Shown: piece after piece, positions 7,335 through 15,612 of the stretch
Numbering within the stretch: position 1 is the first letter of the stretch
Layout of the letters: each line of letters begins with the position of its first letter
The notes under the pieces: model-generated
What the model was told of the DNA's origin: nothing
The model's database searches: none
Seen by the model: the letters and a program-made list of their open reading frames with translations, nothing else
Position numbers and translations under genes: made by a program
Assembly: GCA_030824585.1 (NCBI GenBank)
Contig: JAVBXM010000260.1
Span: forward strand, 1-36,076
Origin: Phaeospirillum sp.
Lineage (GTDB): Bacteria; Pseudomonadota; Alphaproteobacteria; Rhodospirillales; Magnetospirillaceae
Length of the DNA stretch: 36,076 bases
Reading direction: 5' to 3'

Positions 7335-9446
7335 ATGACCACAAAGATCGGTATCGACGTCGGCGGCACCTTCACCGACTTCTTCGTCGCCGAGGCCGGG
7401 TGCGAACCGAGGATTCACAAGGTCCTGTCCACCCCCCATGATCCCTCCATCGCGGTGCTCACCGGCCTGGAGGAGATCGCCGCCAGCCGCAAGCCCGCCA
7501 TGGCCCTGGCCGACTACGTGCGGACCATCGACACCATCGTCCACGGCACCACGGTGACCACCAACGCCACCTTGACCCATACCGGGGCCAAGTGCGGGCT
7601 GATCACCACCGAGGGCGTGCGCGATGCCCTGGAAATGCGCAGAGGCATCCGCGAGGAGCAGTACAACAACCGCTACACCAACGTGCCGCCGCTGGTGGAA
7701 CGCTACCTGCGCGCCGGAACCGGCGGACGCATGGACCGCGCGGGGCGGGAGGTGGCGCCCCTGGCCCTGGCCGACATCGAAGCCGCCATCGCGCTGTTCA
7801 AGCGCGAAAAGGTCGAGGCGGTGGCCATCTGCTTCATGAACGCCTTCGCCAACCCGGCCCACGAGCGTCAGGCGGCCGAGCTGGTGCGCAAACATCTGCC
7901 CGAGGCCTACCTGACCGTCTCCACCGACCTGCTGCCGTCCATCCGCTTCTACGACCGCATCAGCACCACGGCGCTGAACTCCTATGTGGGGCCCAAGCTC
8001 AGCCGCTATCTCGACCAGTTGACCGGACGGCTGAAGGAGGTCGGCTTCGACGGATTGCTGCTGATCACCCAGTCCAACGGCGGCGTCATGGCCCCTGAAG
8101 TGGCGCGCGAGAAGGCGGCGCTGACCCTGCTGTCGGGACCGGCGGGCGGCCCCGGCGCCGGCCTGGCCTATGCCGCCGTCCACGGCCAGAACCGCTGCAT
8201 CACCACCGACATGGGCGGCACCAGCTTCGAGGCCTCCATGGCCGTCGACACCCCGATCATGGTCAATGACGGAGAGATCGCGCGGCACCGCATCGCCCTG
8301 CCCATGCTGGGCATCCACACCATCGGGGCCGGCGGCGGCTCCATCGGCTGGATCGACGAGGGCGGCATGCTGCGCATGGGGCCGCAATCGGCGGGCGCCG
8401 ATCCCGGCCCGGCCTGCTACGGCAAGGGGGGCACGAAGCCGACCTCCACCGACGCCAACCTGGTGCTGGGCTACCTCAACCCCGGCTTCTTCGCCGGCGG
8501 CCGCATGAGCCTGGACCTGGCCGCCGCCGAACGCGCCATCGCCGAGCACGTCGCCAAGCCGCTGGGCCTCTCGGTGGTCGAGGCGGCGGCGGGCATGTAC
8601 CGCATCATCTGCAACAACATGGCCCAGGGCGTCCGCGAGGTGACCATCAAGCGCGGCTTCGACCCGCGCGAGTTCCCGATGATCGTCGCCGGCGGCGCCG
8701 GCCCCATCCATTCCTGCCTGATCGCCGACGAGCTGGAGATGCCCTTCCAGATCGTGCCGCGCGAATCCTCGGTGCTGTGCGCCTACGGCATGCTGATGGG
8801 CGACATCCGGCACGACTTCGTGCGCACCTTCGTCTCGCGCCTCGACAGCCTGGACTGGCCCAGGCTCAAGGCGGTGATCGCCGAGATGGCCAAGGACGGC
8901 GACGACCTCCTGGACAGCGAGCGCATCTCCGCCGACCGCCGCCGCGTCGCCGTCAAGCTGGATTGCCGCTACCTCAAGCAATACCACGAGGTGTCGTTCG
9001 AGGTGCCCATGGCAAGCATCGAGGCGGGCGACACTGCCGCGATCACCCGGCTGTTCCATGCCGAGCACAACCGGCTCTACGGCTACTCGCTGGAGGAGCA
9101 GAAGGTCCCGGCCGAGATCATCAACGTGCGGCTGCAGGCGGTGGGCGTCACCGACAAGCCCTCGGGCCGAGCCGAGCCCTATGCCGGGCCGGACGGCTCG
9201 GCGGCCGTCAAGGGCGAGCGCATGGTCTACGTCCCCGAGGACAAGGCCTTCCGCTCGGTCCCCGTCTATGACGGCCACAAGCTGAAGCACGGCAACCGGG
9301 TCGCCGGCCCGGCCATGATCGAGGAAATCACCACCGCCATCTTCGTCTCGGCCTCGTATGACGGGGTCTGCGACCGCACCGGCTCGTTCGCGCTGTACCG
9401 CAAGGGGCGCGAGGACCTGGTGGCCAACATCCTGAAGGGGGCCTGA
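7335..9446 (+). CDS. Hydantoinase A-like ATPase subunit (ring-opening hydrolase)
   Basis: This 703-residue protein belongs to the HyuA / acetone carboxylase beta group with an ASKHA ATPase fold: phosphate loop IGIDVGGTFTDFFV at residues 5-18, HGTTVTTNATL near residue 63, and TDMGGTSFE and IGAGGGSIGWID near residues 294 and 332. Such enzymes use ATP to open cyclic amides or to activate substrates for carboxylation. Together with the next gene it would open the lactam of 2-oxoindoleacetate or its CoA ester to (2-aminophenyl)succinate. In Aromatoleum the equivalent pair is called IaaC/IaaE. The acetone carboxylase gamma subunit is absent, which favours hydrolysis over carboxylation. Confidence 0.87.
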   Translation: MTTKIGIDVGGTFTDFFVAEAGCEPRIHKVLSTPHDPSIAVLTGLEEIAASRKPAMALADYVRTIDTIVHGTTVTTNATLTHTGAKCGLITTEGVRDALEMRRGIREEQYNNRYTNVPPLVERYLRAGTGGRMDRAGREVAPLALADIEAAIALFKREKVEAVAICFMNAFANPAHERQAAELVRKHLPEAYLTVSTDLLPSIRFYDRISTTALNSYVGPKLSRYLDQLTGRLKEVGFDGLLLITQSNGGVMAPEVAREKAALTLLSGPAGGPGAGLAYAAVHGQNRCITTDMGGTSFEASMAVDTPIMVNDGEIARHRIALPMLGIHTIGAGGGSIGWIDEGGMLRMGPQSAGADPGPACYGKGGTKPTSTDANLVLGYLNPGFFAGGRMSLDLAAAERAIAEHVAKPLGLSVVEAAAGMYRIICNNMAQGVREVTIKRGFDPREFPMIVAGGAGPIHSCLIADELEMPFQIVPRESSVLCAYGMLMGDIRHDFVRTFVSRLDSLDWPRLKAVIAEMAKDGDDLLDSERISADRRRVAVKLDCRYLKQYHEVSFEVPMASIEAGDTAAITRLFHAEHNRLYGYSLEEQKVPAEIINVRLQAVGVTDKPSGRAEPYAGPDGSAAVKGERMVYVPEDKAFRSVPVYDGHKLKHGNRVAGPAMIEEITTAIFVSASYDGVCDRTGSFALYRKGREDLVANILKGA

Positions 9447-9451
9447 ACGCC

Positions 9452-11128
9452 ATGACCGCCGTCGATCCCATCCTGCTGTCGGTTTACGCCCGCACCTTCA
9501 AGTCGATCACCGACGAGATGAGCATCTCGGTGCAAAAGACCACCCGCTCGCCCATCCTGTGCGAGGCCAAGGACTTCGTCACCGGGCTCTACGACGCCGA
9601 AGGCAACATGCTGGAGCAGACCGAGAACCTGCCGATCCTGGCGTTCTCGCTGGCGCCGGTCTGCAAGTACATCCTGAAATACTTCGAGGGCGACATTCAT
9701 CCCGGCGACGTCATCTTCCACAACGACGTCTTCTCCATGGGCAACCAGAACAACGACGTCGCCGTCTACAAGCCCGTCTTCCAGGGCGAGACCCTGGTGG
9801 GCTGGACCGCCGTCAAGGGCCACCAGGCCGATATCGGCGGCAACGTGCCCGGCGGCTACAACCCCAACGCCAAGGAAGTATGGCAGGAGGCGCTGCGCAT
9901 CCCGCCGGTCAAGATCTATGACCGGGGCGTGTTCCGCAAGGACGTCTGGGACCTGATCTTCGCCAATATCCGCCTCGACATCGTCCAGCACGACATGCGC
10001 GCCCAGATGGGTGCCTGCACGGTGGGCGAGCGCCGCTTCCTGGAACTGCTCTCCAAGTACGGCCTGCCGAGCTTCAGGGCCCACAAGACGGCGCTGTTCG
10101 ACGCCACGCGGCGGATGATGGAGGCCGAGATCGCCAAGATTCCCAACGGCCGCTATTCCGGCGAGGGCATGGTCTATTACGACGGCCACCATGTGGGCAG
10201 CCAGTTCACCATCCGCGTCGACATCACCGTCGAGGACCGCAAGGTGCGTTTCGACTACACCCGCACCGACCCGCAGACCGACGGCTTCGTCAACGGCACC
10301 TTCACCTCGTCGGCCTCGGCCACGGTGCTGACCCTGCTGCAGATGGTCAACCCCGACATCCCCCACAACGAGGGCATGATCCAGCCCATCGAGATCATCA
10401 TCCCCGAGGGCACCATCCTCAACGCCAGCTACCCCAAGGCCACTACCTTCGGCAACCATCTGTGCCCGCCCAACGCCGACGCCATCATCCGCGCCCTGGC
10501 CCCGGTGATCCCCGACCGGGTCACCGCCGGCTGGAACAACCTCCTGTGCTCGCTCACCACCGGCATCGACCCGGAAAAGGGCGAGAAGTACGTGGATATC
10601 GGCTTCATGGGGCTCAAGGGCGGTTCGGGCGCCATGAACGGCACCGACGGCTACGACCATATCGGCATGATCGACGCCTCGGGCGGCCTCCTCGACCAGG
10701 ATTACGAGATGTTCGAGCAGACCACGCCGCATCTGCTGATCAAGCACGAATACCTCGTCGACTCGGCCGGCCCCGGTCAGTGGCGCGGCGGCCTGGGGGT
10801 GGAGACCATCTTCACCATCGGGTCCGACGACACCCAACTGGTGACCTTCGGCGACGGCGATTTCGAACCGGCCTTCGGCCTGTTCGGCGGCGGCGAGGGA
10901 ACGCTCAACCTGATCGAGCTGACCTATCCCGACGGCACGAGCGTGGTGCCGCGCAACAAGGACCTGATCACCGGCGTGCCCAAGGGCACCCGCTACCGCC
11001 AGTTGGCGGGCGGCGGCGGCGGCTATGGCCCGGCGGCCAAGCGCGACCGGGCGCTGCTGGGCCGCGAGGTCAGGGACGGCGTGATTTCGCCCGATGCGGC
11101 ACGCTCCGCCTATGGCTGGGAAGGCTGA
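9452..11128 (+). CDS. Hydantoinase B-like subunit
   Basis: This 558-residue HyuB / acetone carboxylase alpha-like protein follows its partner after 5 bp. Recognisable blocks are the N-terminal TDEMSISVQKTTRSPILCEAKDF, HNDVFSMGNQNNDVAV (residues 90-105), GHQADIGGNVPGGYNP (123-138) and the Gly-rich end LAGGGGGYGPAAKRD. In relatives the metal-site motif reads NDPYxGGTHxxD; here the aligned His is Gln99, while Asp102 and the second-motif His124 and Asp127 are kept. The pair is predicted to hydrolyse the oxindole ring in the cytoplasm, using ATP. The Gln change may tune or remove one metal ligand, so the exact chemistry is open. Confidence 0.87.
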   Translation: MTAVDPILLSVYARTFKSITDEMSISVQKTTRSPILCEAKDFVTGLYDAEGNMLEQTENLPILAFSLAPVCKYILKYFEGDIHPGDVIFHNDVFSMGNQNNDVAVYKPVFQGETLVGWTAVKGHQADIGGNVPGGYNPNAKEVWQEALRIPPVKIYDRGVFRKDVWDLIFANIRLDIVQHDMRAQMGACTVGERRFLELLSKYGLPSFRAHKTALFDATRRMMEAEIAKIPNGRYSGEGMVYYDGHHVGSQFTIRVDITVEDRKVRFDYTRTDPQTDGFVNGTFTSSASATVLTLLQMVNPDIPHNEGMIQPIEIIIPEGTILNASYPKATTFGNHLCPPNADAIIRALAPVIPDRVTAGWNNLLCSLTTGIDPEKGEKYVDIGFMGLKGGSGAMNGTDGYDHIGMIDASGGLLDQDYEMFEQTTPHLLIKHEYLVDSAGPGQWRGGLGVETIFTIGSDDTQLVTFGDGDFEPAFGLFGGGEGTLNLIELTYPDGTSVVPRNKDLITGVPKGTRYRQLAGGGGGYGPAAKRDRALLGREVRDGVISPDAARSAYGWEG

Positions 11129-11133
11129 GCGGC

Positions 11134-12267
11134 ATGGATTTCGATCTCTCCGAGGACCAGCGCGCCATCCAGGAGACCTTCGCCCGCTTCGTCGACCGCG
11201 AGGTGGCTCCGGCGGCGGCGGCGCTGGACGAGGCCCACCAGTTCCCCCGCGAACTGTTCGCCAAGTTGGGGGAACTGGGCTTCTTCGCCATGCGCTATCC
11301 CGAGACGGTGGGCGGCGCCGGGGTGGACCTCTCCACCTTCTGCCTGGCCCTGGCCGAAATCGCCCGCGGCTCCCTGTCGCTCGCCGGGGCGGCGGCCATG
11401 CAGGCGCTGATGGGCACCAACTTCCTGTGGCTGCTGGGCAACGAGGACATCCGCCGCCGCCTGCTGGAACCAGCGCTTCGGGGCGAGAAGATCGGCGCCA
11501 TCTGCATGACCGAGCCCAATGCCGGCTCGGACCTGGGCGGCATCGCCACCACGGCGGTCAAGGTGGACGGCGGCTGGAAGATCAGCGGCCAGAAGACCTG
11601 GATCACCTCGGCGCCGCTGGCCGATTTCTTCACGGTCTTCGCCCGCGCCGGTGCCGAGAAAAAGCTGACCATCTTCCTGGTGGAGAAGGGCTCGGCGGGC
11701 CTCACAATCGGCCGCTCCATCGAGAAGATGGGGGTGTGGGCGCTGCCCACCTCGGAAGTCGCCTTCGACGAATGCTTCGTCCCCGACTCCCACATGCTGA
11801 GCAAGGAGGTGGGCGACGGCGAGGGGCATCTGCGCAAGATCCTCTCGGAAATCCGCATCATCACCGGGGCCATGGCCAACGGCGTCGCCCGCGCCGCCCT
11901 GGCCGAGGCGGTCCGCTATTCCACCGAACGCAAGCAGTTCGGCAAGCCCATCGCCGCCTTCCAAGGCGTGTCCTTCAAGCTGGCCGAGATGGCCACCGAC
12001 CTGGAAGCCGCCGAGCAACTGGTCCGCTACGCCGCCTGGCTCAAGGACGCCGGGCGGCCCCACGCCCAGCAGGCGGCCATGGCCAAGCTGTTCGCCACCG
12101 AGGCGGCGGCCAGGACCTGCGACCAGGCGGCCCGCGTGCTGGCCTCCTACGGCTTCGCCATGGAGTACCCGGTACAGCGCTATCTGCGCGACATCCGCTT
12201 CACCCTGATCGGGGGAGGCACCAGCGAAATCCTCAAGCTCATCATCGGCAAGGAGCTGACGTCATGA
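11134..12267 (+). CDS. iaaF: Acyl-CoA dehydrogenase, probable decarboxylating (benzylmalonyl-CoA type)
   Basis: This 377-residue acyl-CoA dehydrogenase has the family blocks ICMTEPNAGSDLGGIATTA, ISGQKTWITSA and RKQFGKPIAAFQG. At the C-terminus the usual catalytic stretch YEGTSEI reads GGGTSEI (residues 360-366), so the Glu base is Gly361. The alternative Glu of the isovaleryl-CoA dehydrogenase type is also not in place; the segment reads LSEIRIITGA. The Aromatoleum counterpart IaaF oxidises and decarboxylates benzylmalonyl-CoA to cinnamoyl-CoA, where loss of the 2-carboxylate replaces proton abstraction, so no base is needed. The missing Glu fits that. The start at 11134 lies 5 bp after the hydantoinase B stop; the stop overlaps the next start (ATGA). 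Confidence 0.85.
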   Translation: MDFDLSEDQRAIQETFARFVDREVAPAAAALDEAHQFPRELFAKLGELGFFAMRYPETVGGAGVDLSTFCLALAEIARGSLSLAGAAAMQALMGTNFLWLLGNEDIRRRLLEPALRGEKIGAICMTEPNAGSDLGGIATTAVKVDGGWKISGQKTWITSAPLADFFTVFARAGAEKKLTIFLVEKGSAGLTIGRSIEKMGVWALPTSEVAFDECFVPDSHMLSKEVGDGEGHLRKILSEIRIITGAMANGVARAALAEAVRYSTERKQFGKPIAAFQGVSFKLAEMATDLEAAEQLVRYAAWLKDAGRPHAQQAAMAKLFATEAAARTCDQAARVLASYGFAMEYPVQRYLRDIRFTLIGGGTSEILKLIIGKELTS

Positions 12268-12659
12268 GTGAACGCCGTATCCGCGTCCTGCTCGCCAAGC
12301 CCGGCCTGGACGGCCACGACCAGGGCGCCAAGATCGTGGTGCGCGGCCTGATCGACGCCGGGTTCGAGGTGATCTACACCGGCCTGCGCCAGACCCCCAT
12401 CGCCGTGGCCAACGCCGCCCTGGAAGAGGGCGTCGACGTCATCGGCCTGTCCAGCATGGCCGGGTCCCACTTGCCCTTCTGCCGCAAGCTGCGGCCGCTG
12501 CTCGACGAGCGTGGCCTGGGCGACAAGGTCTGCCTGATCGGCGGCAACATTCCGGCCACCGATCACGCCGAACTGCGCGCCCTGGGCTTCACCGGGATCT
12601 TCCCCACCAGTTCGAAGATCGCCGCCATCGTCGACTTCATCAAGGAGGAGGTGCAATGA
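12264..12659 (+). CDS. B12-binding small subunit of acyl-CoA mutase
   Basis: This 131-residue protein is a stand-alone cobalamin-binding domain: KPGLDGHDQGAK at residues 12-23 holds the DxHxxG motif with His18 as the lower cobalt ligand, followed by LSSMAGSHLPF and LIGGNIPATD, which wrap the nucleotide tail. It completes the adenosylcobalamin-dependent mutase whose catalytic barrel is the next gene. Its start overlaps the dehydrogenase stop by ATGA and its stop overlaps the large-subunit start by ATGA, so the three proteins are translationally coupled. Split subunits are known in isobutyryl-CoA and 2-hydroxyisobutyryl-CoA mutases and in the iaa mutase; fused ones occur in methylmalonyl-CoA mutase. 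Confidence 0.9.
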   Translation: MSERRIRVLLAKPGLDGHDQGAKIVVRGLIDAGFEVIYTGLRQTPIAVANAALEEGVDVIGLSSMAGSHLPFCRKLRPLLDERGLGDKVCLIGGNIPATDHAELRALGFTGIFPTSSKIAAIVDFIKEEVQ

Positions 12660-14263
12660 GCGAGCGACAGACGAAGCCGCGCCGCGTGGTCAACGAATCC
12701 GGCATCGAGATCAAGACCGCGTACACCGCCGCCGACGTGGAGGCGACGGGGGGCTTCGATCACATCGGCGAGCCGGGCAAGTTCCCCTTCACCCGGGGCA
12801 TCCATGCCGAGATGTACCGCAAGCGCCCGTGGACCATGCGGCAGTATGCCGGCTTCGGCAACGCCGCCGACACCAACCAGCGCTTCAAGTTCCTGATCGC
12901 CAACGGCCAGACCGGCCTGAACGTCGCGTTCGACCTGCCCACCCAGATCGGCTTCGACTCCGACTCCCCCATGGCCGAGGGCGAGGTCGGACGCGTCGGC
13001 ATGGCGGTGGACACGCTTCGGGACTTCGAGGTGGCCTTCGACGGCATCGATCTCGAACAGATCACCGTGTCGCTGACCGTCAACGGTTCGGCCGCCATCC
13101 TGATCGCCATGTATCTGGTGATGGCCCAAAAGCGCGGCTACGACGTGGCCCGCTTACGCGGCACCGCCCAGAACGACATCTTGAAGGAGTTCATCGGGCG
13201 CGGCACCTGGATCTTCCCGGTGGAACCATCCATGAAGCTGGTGGGCGACACCATCGAGTACTGCGCCCAGCACGCCCCCAAATACAGCCCGGTCAGCGTC
13301 TGCGGCTATCACATCCGCGAATCCGGGGCCAACCCCGCCCAAGAGATGGCCTACGCCTTCTGCATCGCCAAGGCCTATGCCGACGAGACCCTGAAGCGCG
13401 GCCTGCACATCGACGAGTTCGCCGGGCGCCTGTCGTTCAACTTCAACATCTTCGGCAACATCTTCGAGCAGGTGGCCAAGTTCCGCGCCGCCCGCGGGCT
13501 GTGGGCGAAAATCATGAAGGAGGAATACGGGGCGCAGGACCCCGGCTCCATGTGGATGCGCATGATCGCCGCCGGCGGCGGCGGCGGCCTGACCAAGGAG
13601 CAGCCCGAGAACAACATCGTGCGCGGCGCCTATTACGCCCTGATCAGCGCGCTTTCCGGCACCCAGACCATGGCGCTGTGCTCCTACGACGAGGCCTACA
13701 CCATCCCCACCGAGCACTCGGCCCGCATCTCCTTGCGCACCATGCAGTTGCTGATCGAGGAAATGGGCCTGACCGAGACGGTCGATCCCCTGGGCGGCTC
13801 CTGGTACGTCGAGACGCTCACCAACCAGATGCGCGACAAGATGGTCGAGACCATGGCCGACATCGACCGTCGCGGCGGCATCGTCTCGCTGGTGGCCCAA
13901 GGCCTAGCCCAGGCGGCGGTTTCCGCCCAGGCCTACCAGATGCAAAAGCGCATCGAATCGGGCGACTTCCCCAAGGTCGGCGTCAATTGCTACCGCGAGG
14001 AGGAGGAAGAGGCCAAGGTCGAGTTCCACCCCTACGACGAGGACGACGCCAAGGCCCAGGTCGCCGCCCTGGATACCATCCGGGCCGAGCGCGACGGCCG
14101 CAAGGTCCAAGTGGCGCTCGACCGGGTCGAGGCCGACGCGCGGGCCGGAACCAACGTCATGCCGGCCCTGATCGAGGCGGTGAAGGCCTATGCCAGCGTC
14201 GGCGAGATCACCGACCGGCTGGTCACCGTCTACGGCCGCTATCGCGAACCCGTCGTGTTCTAA
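12656..14263 (+). CDS. Acyl-CoA mutase large (catalytic barrel) subunit
   Basis: This 535-residue protein matches the TIM-barrel half of methylmalonyl-CoA mutase (MCM). RPWTMRQYAGF at residues 57-67 keeps the Arg, Arg and Tyr of MCM positions 82, 87 and 89; TAQNDILKEFIGR keeps Gln172 and Arg182 (MCM 197 and 207), and GYH at 217-219 keeps Tyr243/His244. In isobutyryl-CoA mutase the Tyr and Arg become Phe and Gln, so a substrate with a free carboxylate is expected here. The MCM stretch RTHSQTSG is replaced by a run including GGGGG (307-311), and LHTNSLDEA by ALCSYDEA, consistent with a wider pocket. In context it would convert (2-aminophenyl)succinyl-CoA to (2-aminobenzyl)malonyl-CoA. Central propionate metabolism is unlikely given the neighbours. 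Confidence 0.88.
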   Translation: MSERQTKPRRVVNESGIEIKTAYTAADVEATGGFDHIGEPGKFPFTRGIHAEMYRKRPWTMRQYAGFGNAADTNQRFKFLIANGQTGLNVAFDLPTQIGFDSDSPMAEGEVGRVGMAVDTLRDFEVAFDGIDLEQITVSLTVNGSAAILIAMYLVMAQKRGYDVARLRGTAQNDILKEFIGRGTWIFPVEPSMKLVGDTIEYCAQHAPKYSPVSVCGYHIRESGANPAQEMAYAFCIAKAYADETLKRGLHIDEFAGRLSFNFNIFGNIFEQVAKFRAARGLWAKIMKEEYGAQDPGSMWMRMIAAGGGGGLTKEQPENNIVRGAYYALISALSGTQTMALCSYDEAYTIPTEHSARISLRTMQLLIEEMGLTETVDPLGGSWYVETLTNQMRDKMVETMADIDRRGGIVSLVAQGLAQAAVSAQAYQMQKRIESGDFPKVGVNCYREEEEEAKVEFHPYDEDDAKAQVAALDTIRAERDGRKVQVALDRVEADARAGTNVMPALIEAVKAYASVGEITDRLVTVYGRYREPVVF

Positions 14264-14279
14264 CCCCCCGAGGAAACGC

Positions 14280-15134
14280 ATGACCGCCATCGAACGCTAC
14301 CTCGCCCCCGCCGACCTGGACTCCGCGCTTGCCGCCCTGGCGGGCGGCAATGCCACCGTCCTGGCCGGCGGCACCGACCTCATGCCGCAAATCAATGCCG
14401 GCAAGGTCGCCTTCCGCCCCATCCTGCTCAACATCCGCCGCATTCCCGATCTCCGCGCGGTCGAGGTGGGCCAGGGCCGCATCACCATCGGCGCGCTGGT
14501 CACCATCACCGAGCTGAAGGACAACCCGGTCATCGCCAAGGCGGTGCCGCTGCTGGCCGAGGCCGCCGACCACTTCGCCTCGGACCAGGTGCGCAACATG
14601 GGCACCATCGGCGGCAACGTGGCCAACGCCTCGCCGGCCGGCGACACCCTGGTGCCGCTGCTGGTGCTGGACGCCCAGGTGGAACTGGCCTCGGCCACCG
14701 GACGCCGTTCCGTGCCCATGGCCGAGTTCTTCACCGGTCCGGGCCGCAGCGTACGCCGCCCAGACGAGCTGATCACCGGCCTGTCGCTGCCCCTGCCCCG
14801 GCTGCGCACCGTGTCGCGCTTCGTCAAGTTCGGGACAAGGCCGGCGCTCGACATCTCGGCGGTGTCCATCGGCTTTTCCGCCACCCTGGACAGCGGACGG
14901 CTGTCCGACGTGCGGGTGGCGTTCGGCGCGGTGGGGCCGACGCCCATGCGCGGCCGCGCCACCGAGGCCGTGCTGGAGGGCGCCCCCCTCGACGCCGGGC
15001 TGATCGCCAAGGCGGCGGCCACCGCCCAGGACGAGGTGAAGCCCATCGACGACCTGCGGGCCAGCGCCTGGTATCGCCGCGAACTGATCCACAACCTCCT
15101 GGGAAAGGTGCTGAGCGATGTCGTCTCTCGTTGA
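14280..15134 (+). CDS. FAD-binding medium subunit of molybdenum dehydrogenase
   Basis: This 284-residue protein is the CoxM/XdhB-type FAD subunit: AGGTDLMPQINAGK near residue 30 and the flavin loop RNMGTIGGNVANASPAGD near residue 108, then a C-terminal CO-dehydrogenase flavoprotein domain. It passes electrons from the 2Fe-2S subunit to NAD or another acceptor. The protein contains no cysteine at all, so it lacks the 4Fe-4S insertion that distinguishes the reductive enzyme 4-hydroxybenzoyl-CoA reductase; this argues for oxidative hydroxylation. The start at 14280 has GAGGAAA upstream. Its end overlaps the next gene by 17 bp. Confidence 0.9.
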   Translation: MTAIERYLAPADLDSALAALAGGNATVLAGGTDLMPQINAGKVAFRPILLNIRRIPDLRAVEVGQGRITIGALVTITELKDNPVIAKAVPLLAEAADHFASDQVRNMGTIGGNVANASPAGDTLVPLLVLDAQVELASATGRRSVPMAEFFTGPGRSVRRPDELITGLSLPLPRLRTVSRFVKFGTRPALDISAVSIGFSATLDSGRLSDVRVAFGAVGPTPMRGRATEAVLEGAPLDAGLIAKAAATAQDEVKPIDDLRASAWYRRELIHNLLGKVLSDVVSR

Positions 15135-15600
15135 GATCTCCTGTGTCGTCAACGGCACGCCCACCCGGCTGGCCGTGCCGCCCCAAACCAGCGCGCTCGC
15201 CCTGCTGCGCGACCACCTGGGCCTTTCCGGCACCAAGTACGGCTGCGGCGAGGGTGAGTGCGGCGCCTGCACCATCTTGGTGGACGGCGTCTCGGTCAAT
15301 TCCTGCCTGATGTTCGCCGTGGATTTCGACGGCCGCACCATCACCACCATCGAGGGGCTGGCGGTGGACCGCGCCTCCGACCCGCTGCGCCAGGCCTTCG
15401 TCGACAAGGGCGGCGTCCAGTGCGGCTTCTGCACCCCGGGCATGGTGGTGCAATCCCGCCACGTGCTGGACAAGCACCCCCACGCCGGCCCCGAGGAGGT
15501 CAAGCGCGGCCTCGAGGGCAATCTGTGCCGCTGCACCGGCTACAAGAAGATCGTCGAGGCGGTGGTCACCGCCGCCGCCGCCCAGTCAGCCGCCGAGTAA
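15118..15600 (+). CDS. 2Fe-2S small subunit of molybdenum dehydrogenase
   Basis: This 160-residue protein carries both iron-sulfur motifs of the xanthine oxidase family: a plant-type ferredoxin cluster with Cys43, Cys48, Cys51 and Cys63 (YGCGEGECGACTILVDG) and the helical cluster with Cys102, Cys105, Cys137 and Cys139 (CGFCTPGM and NLCRCTGY). It relays electrons from the molybdenum centre to FAD. It has no twin-arginine signal, so the complex is cytoplasmic. The start at 15118 lies inside the FAD-subunit gene, consistent with coupled translation. Confidence 0.93.
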   Translation: MSSLVEISCVVNGTPTRLAVPPQTSALALLRDHLGLSGTKYGCGEGECGACTILVDGVSVNSCLMFAVDFDGRTITTIEGLAVDRASDPLRQAFVDKGGVQCGFCTPGMVVQSRHVLDKHPHAGPEEVKRGLEGNLCRCTGYKKIVEAVVTAAAAQSAAE

Positions 15601-15612
15601 GGACCCGACGAG

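Noticed and set aside
4542-9290. A 1582-codon open frame on the minus strand opposite the thiolase, ligase and hydantoinase genes
   Set aside because: It is antisense to genes with clear family motifs, is compositionally biased (Gly, Ala, His, Asp, Val), matches no domain and results from high third-position GC.
7335-11128. Acetone or acetophenone carboxylase
   Set aside because: Additional carboxylase subunits are absent, and the neighbours fit lactam hydrolysis better.
12264-14263. Methylmalonyl-CoA mutase of central propionate metabolism
   Set aside because: The subunits are split, pocket segments differ from MCM, and the gene lies inside an aromatic-acid operon with translational coupling to the acyl-CoA dehydrogenase.
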